Positions 18,669 through 27,595 of a stretch of 64,000 nt of DNA are shown piece by piece. The stretch covers positions 2,493,964 through 2,557,963 of the forward strand of contig JAHCIA010000001.1 of NCBI GenBank assembly GCA_026129465.1, read 5' to 3'. The DNA comes from Flavobacteriales bacterium. GTDB taxonomy: Bacteria > Bacteroidota > Bacteroidia > Flavobacteriales_F > PHOS-HE28. Each line of letters opens with the position of its first letter. Within the stretch, counting starts at the first letter, position 1. Made by a program: the position numbers and the translations under genes. A model generated the notes under the pieces. The model was not told where the DNA came from, did no database searches, and saw nothing but the letters and a program-made list of their open reading frames with translations.

Positions 18669-19574
18669 ATGATCGAAGCCAAGAAGGCCCTGGACCTCAT
18701 TCGTGACAAGCTCATCGCCTGGATGGAGAGCTTGATCGTGATGCTGCCCAACATCGTGTCAGCGGTGCTGATCGTGCTGATCTCCTGGCTTGCCGCCAGA
18801 CTGCTTCTGAAGGCCGCTGCACCGCTGGCTTCCCGGGTGGTTACGAGCACCACGCTCCGCCGGCTCATGGGCTATGTCCTCTTCCTCGCCGTGATGTTCG
18901 TGGGCGTGTTCGCGGCCCTCAGTGTGTTGCACCTGGACAAGACCGTGACCTCCCTGCTCGCGGGCGCTGGCATCCTGGGTCTCGCCTTCAGCCTGGCCTT
19001 CCAGGACCTGGCCAGCAATTTCATCGCCGGCGTGGTGATCGCCACACAGCATCCCATCCGTTTGGGCGATCTGGTGGAGACCGCCGGGCAGTACGGCACG
19101 ATCGAGCGCATCAATCTGCGCACCACCGAGGTCCGCAGTCTGCAGGGGGTGCAGACCATCGTGCCCAACAAGGAGATCTTCCAGAACGTGCTGATCAACT
19201 ACACGCGCAACGGCACACGCCGGGTGGATCTGGTGACGCGTGTGCGGCTTGACGCCGACCTGCAACTTGTGGAACGCGTCGTCACTGAAGCCGTGCGGAA
19301 CCTGGACGGGGTACTGTCCGACCAGGAGGTGGTGGTGTTCTTCCAGGAATTCGCCGAAAGTTCGGTCGTCTTTGAGGTGCGCTTCTGGATCACCTCCACG
19401 AGCAACCGGCATTTCCACACTGTTCGAAGCGCCGCGATCAAGGCCATCCAGGCCGCTCTCAACAAGGCTGGCATCGTCATTCCCGCCCCCATTCGAACGC
19501 TGGACCTCGGCGGCCGGGGCGGCGAGAAGGCCGACACCGTGTTGGGGGAGCGCACGGTGGGCGGCGCATCCTGA
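18669..19574 (+). CDS. mscS: MscS-family small-conductance mechanosensitive channel
   Basis: A 301-residue inner-membrane channel protein that opens on membrane tension to release solutes in hypo-osmotic shock. Three TM segments lie in residues 20-110; TM3 contains the Gly/Ala-rich pore stretch GAGILGLAFSLAFQDLASNF typical of MscS, followed by the beta domain with LGDLVETAGQYGTIERI and a C-terminal alpha-beta domain. The frame could begin at a TTG (18606) overlapping the ybeY stop, but the ATG follows a promoter-like box and gives a normal N-terminus. Confidence 0.9.
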   Translation: MIEAKKALDLIRDKLIAWMESLIVMLPNIVSAVLIVLISWLAARLLLKAAAPLASRVVTSTTLRRLMGYVLFLAVMFVGVFAALSVLHLDKTVTSLLAGAGILGLAFSLAFQDLASNFIAGVVIATQHPIRLGDLVETAGQYGTIERINLRTTEVRSLQGVQTIVPNKEIFQNVLINYTRNGTRRVDLVTRVRLDADLQLVERVVTEAVRNLDGVLSDQEVVVFFQEFAESSVVFEVRFWITSTSNRHFHTVRSAAIKAIQAALNKAGIVIPAPIRTLDLGGRGGEKADTVLGERTVGGAS

Positions 19575-19582
19575 CCCCCGCC

Positions 19583-21391
19583 ATGCCCTCCATCCGCACA
19601 ACGGTGGCCACCCGGCACTTGGCGGTCATCCTGGTCATCGCGTGCCTCGTCACCTGGTGCCGGGCGCAGGACGGTCTGGAAAGGTTGCGCGCACTGGGTG
19701 ATGTGGGCGACCACCGTGGCGTGATCGTGCTGGCCGATTCCTTGCTTGGCACCCTTCCCCAGGGCGACCACGAACAGCGGCTGGCGATCCAACTGCTACG
19801 GTCCATGGGCCATTACCGCACCCAGGACGAGACCGGAGCCATGGCCGCGGCGCAACTCGCGCATGGTCATGCGCGCGCCATCGCCGACACCATGGGCATG
19901 GTACGCGCCCTGCGCATCATCTCCGAATTGATGTTCGACGGCAACCGGTTCGAGGATGCGCTGCGTGTGGAGCGCGAGATCTTCGTGTATGCGCGATCGC
20001 TGCCCGACGAGTCCTTCCTGATCAAGAGCTACAACAACCTGGCGAACCGTTTCCTCATGCTGGAGCAACGCGACTCGGCGGAATACTATTACCGCGAGGG
20101 TCTTCGTCGCGTGAAGGAGGACGACGTCTACGGCAGGGCCATGCTCAGGACGAACATCGCGAAGCTGCTGTCCGAGCGGGGCGACCATGACGCCGCCATC
20201 AGCATGATGCGCGAAGCGGCGGAGGCCATGGGGTCGCTCGGCCACGAGAAACTCTACAAGGCGCTCAATCATCTGGCCTATGTGTACCACAACGCCGGCC
20301 GGCACCGCGAAGCGATCGCCTCCTTCGAGGAAAGCGAGCGGCTCAACGCGCTGGGTGAGCGCGACATCTTCGTCACCATGGAGAACCTGGGCTTCACGGC
20401 GGAGAGCCATGCGGCACTGGGCGAATACAAGGACGCGTACGCCGCGATGATCGAATTGGAGGAGCTGCTCCATGAGTTCTACACGCGTACGGCCAACGAG
20501 GAGTTGCTCGAGCTGGAGAAACGGTATGAGGCCAAACTGAAGGAGGAGGAGATCGAGCGGCTGGATGCCGAGAACAGCGAACAGGCCGCGCGTCTGCGTG
20601 CCCGCAGCCAGATGCTTTACGGCAGTCTCGGCCTGGTCCTCCTTGTGCTGGTGGCGGCATTCCTGCTCTGGCGCAACCTGCGGCAGAAGCGGCGCCATGC
20701 CTCTGTGCTTGAGGGACTCAACACCGAACTGAGGGACCAGAAGGAGCGCATCGAGGAGATCAACCGATTGCTCCAACTGAAGGTGTTGCGCACCCAGATG
20801 AACCCGCACTTCATCTACAACTGTCTCAACGCCATCAACAACCTGGTGCGCAAGGGCGACCATGCGGGCGCCTCCAGCTACCTGGATGGTTTCGCGCGCC
20901 TGTTGCGCATGGTGCTGGACCACAGCGTGAAGGACCGCGTGCCCATCAGCCAGGAGCTCGACTTCCTGCGCCAGTACCTGAAGCTGGAATCGCTGCGTTT
21001 CGAGGAGGGGCTGCGCTATGATGTGGACGCCGACCGCGATCTGCTCGACGATGACGTGGACGTGCCCGCCCTGCTGGTGCAGCCTTTTGTGGAGAACGCG
21101 GTATGGCACGGGCTGGCCGCCAAGGAGGGCGAAAAGCGGCTGAGCGTGCGCTTCCAAGAGAATGGCGATGGGCTGCGTTGCATTGTGGAGGACAACGGCG
21201 TGGGCCGCCGGGCCGCACCGAAACGAAGCCACAGCGATGGCAGTCCAAGCATGGGCCTGCAACTCACCAACGAAAGACTGCAACTGCTCGCCTACAAGCT
21301 GGAGGCCAGCGGACGGCACATCCTGTTCGAGGACCTGCAAGCGCCGGACGGCACCGCCGCCGGCACGCGGGTGGAGTTGTTGCTGGTGTGA
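19583..21391 (+). CDS. TPR-containing LytS-type sensor histidine kinase
   Basis: This 602-residue protein has a signal peptide (to about residue 28), a periplasmic region of TPR-like helices to about 310, a coiled coil, one TM at about 344-366, and a cytoplasmic His_kinase domain (PF06580 type) with MNPHFIYN; H409 is the expected phosphorylated residue. A GHKL ATPase follows with FVENAVWHG, DNGVG and MGLQLTNERL. This is a common Bacteroidota arrangement in which the TPR part senses an unknown periplasmic signal. The response regulator gene follows after 32 bases, so the pair forms one two-component system. Confidence 0.9.
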   Translation: MPSIRTTVATRHLAVILVIACLVTWCRAQDGLERLRALGDVGDHRGVIVLADSLLGTLPQGDHEQRLAIQLLRSMGHYRTQDETGAMAAAQLAHGHARAIADTMGMVRALRIISELMFDGNRFEDALRVEREIFVYARSLPDESFLIKSYNNLANRFLMLEQRDSAEYYYREGLRRVKEDDVYGRAMLRTNIAKLLSERGDHDAAISMMREAAEAMGSLGHEKLYKALNHLAYVYHNAGRHREAIASFEESERLNALGERDIFVTMENLGFTAESHAALGEYKDAYAAMIELEELLHEFYTRTANEELLELEKRYEAKLKEEEIERLDAENSEQAARLRARSQMLYGSLGLVLLVLVAAFLLWRNLRQKRRHASVLEGLNTELRDQKERIEEINRLLQLKVLRTQMNPHFIYNCLNAINNLVRKGDHAGASSYLDGFARLLRMVLDHSVKDRVPISQELDFLRQYLKLESLRFEEGLRYDVDADRDLLDDDVDVPALLVQPFVENAVWHGLAAKEGEKRLSVRFQENGDGLRCIVEDNGVGRRAAPKRSHSDGSPSMGLQLTNERLQLLAYKLEASGRHILFEDLQAPDGTAAGTRVELLLV

Positions 21392-21423
21392 CCCGGCCAA
21401 CGGCTTCCGTGTAACTTCCGGCC

Positions 21424-22167
21424 ATGATCGGTGCGCTGGTGGTGGATGACGAGGCCGTGGCCCGGGAGAATCTGATCGCCCGCCTGGCCGAAGTGGCGCC
21501 CGAGGTGACGGTGCTGGCCGAAGCGCACAACGCGCCGTCGGCCATGCCGTTGATCGAGGCGTTGCGGCCCGCGCTGGTGTTCCTGGACGTGGAGATGCCC
21601 GGCGGAGATGGATTCTCGCTGCTGAAGAACCTGGGGCATTGGGATTTCGACGTGGTTTTCACCACCGGCTTCCAGCGCTACGCCATCCAGGCCATCCGCT
21701 TCAGTGCGCTGGACTACCTGCTGAAGCCCGTGCAAGCGGACGAGTTGCGCGCCGCGATCAGCAGGCACAAGGCCCGGCATCCGGACCCCGATCTGGATGG
21801 GCGGCACCGGGCGGCCGTTCTGGCCAACCTCAACGAGGACCACGAGAGCCGCATGAAGCTCACGCTTCGCCATGGCAACGGTCTACACTTCATCAGCCCC
21901 CAGGATATCGGTTTCTGCCGCGCGGAGGACAACTACACCGAGCTGCACCTCGCCGATGGCCGCCGCTTCTTGGTGGCCCGCACGCTGAAGGAGTACGAGG
22001 ACATGCTCGGCGACCTGGGCTTCATCCGCGTGCATCGCAGCTACCTGGTGAACCGGCAGGCCATCGACCGCATCACCACCGATGGTTTCCTCGAGGTGCG
22101 AGGCGGCCACCGCGTGGAGATCAGCCGCCGCCGCAAGGAGGAGGTGTTGAAGCTGCTGCGGGCCTGA
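21424..22167 (+). CDS. LytTR-family response regulator
   Basis: A 247-residue protein with an N-terminal receiver domain (D8, D9 and phosphoacceptor D55 in FLDVEMPGGDG; switch Lys in LLKPV) and a C-terminal LytTR DNA-binding domain (about 145-245) containing FCRAEDNYTELHL and FIRVHRSYLVN. It should be phosphorylated by the kinase encoded directly upstream and then act on transcription. Target genes are unknown; the secreted protein genes just downstream are possible candidates, by position only. Confidence 0.92.
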   Translation: MIGALVVDDEAVARENLIARLAEVAPEVTVLAEAHNAPSAMPLIEALRPALVFLDVEMPGGDGFSLLKNLGHWDFDVVFTTGFQRYAIQAIRFSALDYLLKPVQADELRAAISRHKARHPDPDLDGRHRAAVLANLNEDHESRMKLTLRHGNGLHFISPQDIGFCRAEDNYTELHLADGRRFLVARTLKEYEDMLGDLGFIRVHRSYLVNRQAIDRITTDGFLEVRGGHRVEISRRRKEEVLKLLRA

Positions 22168-22256
22168 CCGCTTGCTCGGTCTCCACTCCGTTCGCTCGAT
22201 GTTCTCAACACTCCTGGGTCGTGGTGCGGTACTTCGTCCGAACCAAGCCCTTGGCC

Positions 22257-23873
22257 ATGCGAACCCTGCTGCTTCCGACGCTCCTTTTCGCCTCGTTTAC
22301 GTTACACGCGCAATGGACCGGCGACCCAGCGGCACCATATGCTGTTTGCGACGCGCCCTTCTCCCAGAACATCGTTCAGGCCAGGGCCGATGGTGCTGGC
22401 GGCACATACGTCTTCTGGACCGACCAGCGCAATGGCCGCCGCGAGATCTGGGCGCAACGCGTGAACGCTGACGGCATCGCGCTTTGGGAGCCCAATGGGC
22501 AGCAACTGCTGGCCCTGCCCGGTGGGCGCCACGTGAGCAACTACTACGCGGCGAGTTCAGCGAACGGTGACATCTTCATCGCATATGTGCAATCGCCCGG
22601 GCTGGCCGCAGGTGATACGGTGCGCTTCGCGCGCTTCGATGTGAATGGCGCGAGTCTGATCGAACCTCATCCCTTGGTCGGCGGAAGAACGAACCAGCCC
22701 GTCAACTCCGGCTACGCCTGCAACACCACCGCGGTTCTCGTGCGCCCGGACGGTTCGGCATTCGTCTCCTGGGTCGGCGAAGGCCGCAGACTGGGTGTGG
22801 TGGCAGCGGATGGTTCGGTACCACAGGCGTACGATGGGGTGCTCGCGTTGCCCACGAATGGCCTGGCGCCGCACAAATTGGTGCCTGACGGATCCGGCGG
22901 GGTGATCCTGGCCACGATGTACATGAATGCCAACACCCCGGCAAGCCTGCAGCGCTTCAACTTCCAGCTTGAGGCGCAATGGCCGAACACGCTGGTCCTT
23001 CCGCCGCAGCCGGGACACAATGTGAATTCGTTCGGCCTGGAGTCGATGGGCGCCGATGGGTTCTTCGTTTCGTGGATGGCCGCAGCGGGGGAACCGGGCG
23101 ACCTGTATGTGGCGCGCTTCGGCGTGGATGGCACCCCGGCATGGCCAGAGGTACAGAAACACGTTTGCTCCGGAGCACTGGCGTTGCACGACCATCAAAT
23201 GACCCTGCGGGGCGATCACCTCTTCGTGGTCTGGAAGAAACAAGCCGTGACCTCACGCCTGTACGCGCAGAAGCTCACCCCGAATGGCGACCTGCTCTGG
23301 CCCGCTGAGGGAGCGTTGGTGGAGCCGATCACCACCGGCGTGGGGACCCTGCGCATCGTGGGTATGTCCGATGGTGGCGCCATGGTCACCACCAACGGCA
23401 ACACCTATGTGGCCCATCGGCTGTCCGCATCGGGCCAGGTGCAATGGGCCCAGGCGGTACACGTGGCACAAGGCTCCTTCAAACCGGAAACGAACTGGTA
23501 CGACCTGCTGCCCATGGATGACAACGGCGCCGTATCGTTCTGGCACAACTGGGGCAATGATGTATTCGGCGCGCGTGTGTTGCCTTCGGGAGCGTTGGCG
23601 GGTCCCGTGGGCGTTGAAGAGCACGGGCGATCGAGGCCCTTGACGGCCTGGCCGGTTCCCGCCGAGGGCGTGTTGTATCTGCGACTTCCGGATGCGCAAA
23701 AGCCGACGTCGGTCACCATTCACGGCTCGGATGGAAGGCTGGTCCCGGTGCCTTTCGCCCATGCACAGGATGATCTGCTGCATTTGGACCTGCGGGAGCT
23801 TGCTCCCGGCGTCTACCTCGCACAAGTGCTCGTGCATGCGCAGCGCTTCCATGCCCGCTTCGTGAAGGAGTGA
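22257..23873 (+). CDS. Secreted protein with T9SS sorting domain
   Basis: This 538-residue protein starts at an ATG giving a clean signal peptide (MRTLLLPTLLFASFTLHAQ). The open frame reaches back to 21639 inside the regulator gene, but that part is a shadow. The middle is a series of beta strands with repeated FVSW/WVG/FARFD patterns such as VYVFWTDQRNGRREIWAQRV-like blades, suggesting a beta-propeller. The C-terminus from LTAWPVPAEGVLYL to HARFVKE fits a T9SS sorting domain. It is probably a surface or secreted protein; no enzymatic motif was recognised. Confidence 0.75.
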   Translation: MRTLLLPTLLFASFTLHAQWTGDPAAPYAVCDAPFSQNIVQARADGAGGTYVFWTDQRNGRREIWAQRVNADGIALWEPNGQQLLALPGGRHVSNYYAASSANGDIFIAYVQSPGLAAGDTVRFARFDVNGASLIEPHPLVGGRTNQPVNSGYACNTTAVLVRPDGSAFVSWVGEGRRLGVVAADGSVPQAYDGVLALPTNGLAPHKLVPDGSGGVILATMYMNANTPASLQRFNFQLEAQWPNTLVLPPQPGHNVNSFGLESMGADGFFVSWMAAAGEPGDLYVARFGVDGTPAWPEVQKHVCSGALALHDHQMTLRGDHLFVVWKKQAVTSRLYAQKLTPNGDLLWPAEGALVEPITTGVGTLRIVGMSDGGAMVTTNGNTYVAHRLSASGQVQWAQAVHVAQGSFKPETNWYDLLPMDDNGAVSFWHNWGNDVFGARVLPSGALAGPVGVEEHGRSRPLTAWPVPAEGVLYLRLPDAQKPTSVTIHGSDGRLVPVPFAHAQDDLLHLDLRELAPGVYLAQVLVHAQRFHARFVKE

Positions 23874-24020
23874 CGCTTTGCCGGCCGCGAGGCCCATCCT
23901 GCTCGCACAAATTCCGATCGCCCATCGCCGCTGTTGTTGCCGCTGGATCGACCGTTCACTCGGAGAACCCGCCGCTTGCTCGGCTTCCCGCTCTCCCCTT
24001 TCCGCAGGTCCGAGATTCGT

Positions 24021-27000
24021 ATGGCCATGCGCCACATACACCTCATTCCCCTTCTTCCCGCACTGTTCGCCACTGTTGGCGCCCTGGCGCAGAACGTGGG
24101 CATCAGTGTGGATGGTGCCGCGCCACACCCCAGCGCACTGCTGGATGTGGACGCCGCGGCGCTACCCGCCAACGGCAAGCGCGGCCTGTTGATCCCGCGC
24201 GTCAGCAATGCCGAAATGAACGCCATCATGTTGCCCGCCACCGGACTGCTCGTGTTCAACACCACGGCCAACGGCTTCTGGTGGTACGACGGTACCGCAT
24301 GGGTGCCGCTTGCCGCACCCTTGACCGGTTGGAGCATCCTGGGCAATGCCGGCACCGTGGACGGCACCCACTTCCTGGGCACCACCGACAATGTGCCCCT
24401 GACCATCCGGACCAATAATGTGGCGCGCACACGCATCACCACACGCGGGCAGATCGAGGTGCTCAACACGGGGCGTTCCGTGTATGTGGGCCAGCATGCG
24501 GGTGCCAATGATGATCCGGCCAATGGACGCAACACCTTCGTGGGCGACAGTGCCGGACATGCCAATACCACGGGCTACCGGAATGTGTTCGTGGGCGAGA
24601 ACGCTGGTCGTGCGACCACCACGGGATGGGTGAATACGGCGTTGGGTGCGGAAGCCGGGCGGAACAACACCACGGGCGCGGGCAACGTGTTCGTGGGCAG
24701 AAGCGCCGGGCGCAGCAACACTTCCGGACAGACCAACACGTATGTGGGCTACAACGCGGGCCACAACAGCACGACCCCCTGGTACAACACGTTCCTCGGT
24801 TCCTACGCCGGCGAACTCAACACCACGGGCGGGGAGAACACCTACATGGGTACCAGTGCGGGCCGATCGAATATCACAGGCGTGCAGAACACCATGGTCG
24901 GTCTCAATGCGGGCTTCAACGCCACCGCCAACTCCAACAGCTTCATGGGCGCCTATGCCGGGGAGAACACCACTTCGGGGGCCGCGAACACCTTCGTGGG
25001 CCGCATGGCGGGGCGGGCGAACATCACGGGCCAGGAGAACACCTTGGTGGGCATGAACGCAGGGTTGGTGCTCAACTCCAATTGGAACGTCATGGTGGGT
25101 GCCCATGCCGGGGAGAACACCACCACCGGCTCGCAGAACACCTTCGTGGGTACAAGCGCGGGTACCAGCAACACCACTGGTGAGCATAATACGTTCATTG
25201 GCATCAGCGCTGGCCGGGACAATACCGCCGGAGCGTGGAACGTCTTCCTCGGTTCCGCATCAGGTCTGAGCAATACCACCGGCGAGGGTAACGTGTTCAT
25301 TGGCCGCAGGGCTGGCCAGCTGAATTCCACAGGAGGAGTGAACACCTACATCGGATTCGCGGCCGGCACCAACGCCACCACCCCGTTCTACAACACCTTC
25401 GTGGGTTCCTATGCCGGAGAGAATACCACCACGGGCGGAAGCAACACCTTCGTGGGCACCAGCGCCGGCCGTGGCAACACCACCGGCTTCGAGAACACCA
25501 TCGTGGGCTTGAATGCGGGCTTCAACGCCACCACCGCTCAGAATAACACGATCGTGGGCGCATATGCCGGGGAAAACACCACGACCGGGGGCAACAACAC
25601 ATTTTTGGGCCGTATGGCGGGTAGAATGAACACCACGGGCGCGTTCAACACCATGCTGGGCGTCCAGGCCGGCTTCAGCAACACCACCGGGCCCGGCAAC
25701 GTCTTCGTCGGTCACTTAGCTGGTCTCAGCAATACCACCGGGGCCTTCAACATCTTGATCGGCGCGAACACCGGGCGGAGCAACACCACCGGTTCCTACA
25801 ACACCATGTTGGGAACTCAGGCGGGATACAACGCCACCACTGCCGGATCGAACACCTTCATCGGTACCAGCAGCGGAGAGAACACCACCACCGGCGGGGA
25901 GAACACCTTCGTGGGCAGCAATGCGGGCCGGGCCAACACCACAGGGACGAACAGCACCATGTTGGGGATGAATGCCGGACTCAGCGCCACCACGGCAACC
26001 GGCAATGCGTTCTTAGGGCACTCGGCCGGGCAGAACACCACCACCGGTTCGGGCAACACTTACCTGGGGCTGAACGCCGGACGGGCCAACACCACGGGGG
26101 GCTCCAACACCATGGTGGGCATCAACACCGGCCTCAATGCCACCACCGCCATCTACAACACCTTCGTGGGCGCCTTCAGCGGGGAGAGTGTCACCTCCGG
26201 TGCGGAGAACACCTTCGTCGGCACCAGCGCGGGGCGCAGCAACACCACCGGCGCGATCAACACGATGGTGGGGATCAACGCCGGATTCAACGCCACCACG
26301 GCGCTGTACAATGTGATCGTGGGCGGCTATGCCGGCATGGCCACCACCACGGGCTCGGAGAACACCTTTGTGGGCACCAGTGCCGGCCGAACGAACACCA
26401 CGGGTGTCCGAAACACCTATGTGGGCATGAACGCGGGCTTCTTCAGCACCAACGCGGCCGACAATACCCACTTGGGCGCCTATGCCGGGGAGAACAGCAC
26501 CACGGGTGCGCAGAACACCTATGTGGGCTCCAGCGCCGGCCGCAACACCACTACGGGTACACGCAACGTGGCCCTGGGTCGTGAGGCCTTGACCACCTGC
26601 ACCAATGCGGCGGACAACACCGCGATAGGCTACCGTGCGCTGTGGTCCAGTACCACGGCCACGCGCAATACGGCCGTGGGGTCCAACGCATTGGCGGCCG
26701 CCACCGCAGGCGAGAATGCCGCAGTGGGCTGGCTGGCGCTTACCGCCAATACCACGGGCGGCTGGAACACCGCTTCCGGGCCGGAAGCCATGGCGCTGAA
26801 CACGGATGGCTTCGCCAACACGGCCGTGGGGCGACGTGCGCTTTACAACAATGTCACCGGCAGCAGCAATACGGCCGTTGGCAGAGGAGCGGGCACCAAC
26901 GCGCCGGACCTCATCGGCACCATTGCCCTGGGCAACAACGCCACGGCCACGATCAACAACCGCGCAGTGATCGGCACCGTGGCCAACAACAACCTCACCG

Positions 27001-27497
27001 GGGGCTTCGGCGCCTGGCAGAACCTGAGCGACGCCAGGTTCAAGCGCGACATCCGGGAGAACGTGCCTGGGCTTGATCTCATCATGCGTCTTCGGCCCGT
27101 GACCTATCACCTCGACGCACATGGCATCGACCGTTTCCTGGGTGTTTCGGAGCAGATGACGGAGGTCGATGGTGAAGCTGCCGCGGTGCAATACCGTCGT
27201 CGGCTGGAAGAGGTGGCCGCTGAACCGCAGACCGGGTTCATCGCCCAAGAGGTGGAAGCCGCCCTTCAGGCCATTGGCTTTGAATTCGATGGTGTGCATC
27301 GGCCGGTGAATGAGCGCGACCACTACACCCTGGGCTACGCCGCATTCGTGGTGCCCCTGGTCAAGGCCGTGCAGGAACAACAGGCCATGATCGAGGAGTT
27401 GCGCGCCCGCAACACGGTGCTGGAAGGCGCCCTGGAGGAGCAGCGCACTTCCATCGACCTGCTGTTGCGGCAGCTGGGTGTGCAGGCCGCACGCTGA
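24021..27497 (+). CDS. Giant repeat surface protein with S74 intramolecular chaperone tail
   Basis: This 1158-residue protein has a signal peptide (to about residue 24), a short head domain with PSALLDVDAA and WWYDGTAWVPL, and 47 tandem 17-residue repeats (about residues 171-966) with pattern NTxVGxxAGxxNTTGxx. A C-terminal peptidase S74 domain starts at S1003 (SDARFKRDIREN ... TGFIAQEVEAAL), and a short coiled coil ends the protein. S74 domains of phage tailspikes and some bacterial surface proteins drive trimerisation and then cleave themselves off. The repeats resemble YadA-head or hexapeptide-like beta-roll units. It has no T9SS tail. The start could also be ATG 24027. The open frame to 23934 is unsupported. 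Confidence 0.85.
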   Translation: MAMRHIHLIPLLPALFATVGALAQNVGISVDGAAPHPSALLDVDAAALPANGKRGLLIPRVSNAEMNAIMLPATGLLVFNTTANGFWWYDGTAWVPLAAPLTGWSILGNAGTVDGTHFLGTTDNVPLTIRTNNVARTRITTRGQIEVLNTGRSVYVGQHAGANDDPANGRNTFVGDSAGHANTTGYRNVFVGENAGRATTTGWVNTALGAEAGRNNTTGAGNVFVGRSAGRSNTSGQTNTYVGYNAGHNSTTPWYNTFLGSYAGELNTTGGENTYMGTSAGRSNITGVQNTMVGLNAGFNATANSNSFMGAYAGENTTSGAANTFVGRMAGRANITGQENTLVGMNAGLVLNSNWNVMVGAHAGENTTTGSQNTFVGTSAGTSNTTGEHNTFIGISAGRDNTAGAWNVFLGSASGLSNTTGEGNVFIGRRAGQLNSTGGVNTYIGFAAGTNATTPFYNTFVGSYAGENTTTGGSNTFVGTSAGRGNTTGFENTIVGLNAGFNATTAQNNTIVGAYAGENTTTGGNNTFLGRMAGRMNTTGAFNTMLGVQAGFSNTTGPGNVFVGHLAGLSNTTGAFNILIGANTGRSNTTGSYNTMLGTQAGYNATTAGSNTFIGTSSGENTTTGGENTFVGSNAGRANTTGTNSTMLGMNAGLSATTATGNAFLGHSAGQNTTTGSGNTYLGLNAGRANTTGGSNTMVGINTGLNATTAIYNTFVGAFSGESVTSGAENTFVGTSAGRSNTTGAINTMVGINAGFNATTALYNVIVGGYAGMATTTGSENTFVGTSAGRTNTTGVRNTYVGMNAGFFSTNAADNTHLGAYAGENSTTGAQNTYVGSSAGRNTTTGTRNVALGREALTTCTNAADNTAIGYRALWSSTTATRNTAVGSNALAAATAGENAAVGWLALTANTTGGWNTASGPEAMALNTDGFANTAVGRRALYNNVTGSSNTAVGRGAGTNAPDLIGTIALGNNATATINNRAVIGTVANNNLTGGFGAWQNLSDARFKRDIRENVPGLDLIMRLRPVTYHLDAHGIDRFLGVSEQMTEVDGEAAAVQYRRRLEEVAAEPQTGFIAQEVEAALQAIGFEFDGVHRPVNERDHYTLGYAAFVVPLVKAVQEQQAMIEELRARNTVLEGALEEQRTSIDLLLRQLGVQAAR
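24531..26918 (+). repeat. 47 tandem 51-bp (17-residue) coding repeats
   Basis: Reading the protein gives 47 consecutive units with consensus NTFVGxxAGxxNTTGxx. Forty-four units have 17 residues and three (numbers 8, 11 and 43) have 16, which adds up exactly to this span. From unit 4 to about unit 40 the units fall into a repeating set of three: GRxNTTG type, GxNATT type and GENTTTGG type, so R-type units stand at 4, 7, 10, 16, 19, 22, 25, 28, 31, 34, 37 and 40. Units 41-47 are more divergent (NTAVGxxAL). The array is coding, not CRISPR. Confidence 0.9.
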
Positions 27498-27595
27498 CGG
27501 CTTGGCCCGAGGCCCCCTCGCATTGCCCGCTTGCGGCCACTTCATCCCGCTGGATCGCGTCATATCGATAGCCCAGGTGCTATCTTCCATGACGC

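Noticed and set aside
24531..26918. CRISPR-like regular repeats
   Set aside because: The units are 51 bp, contiguous without spacers, in frame and coding.
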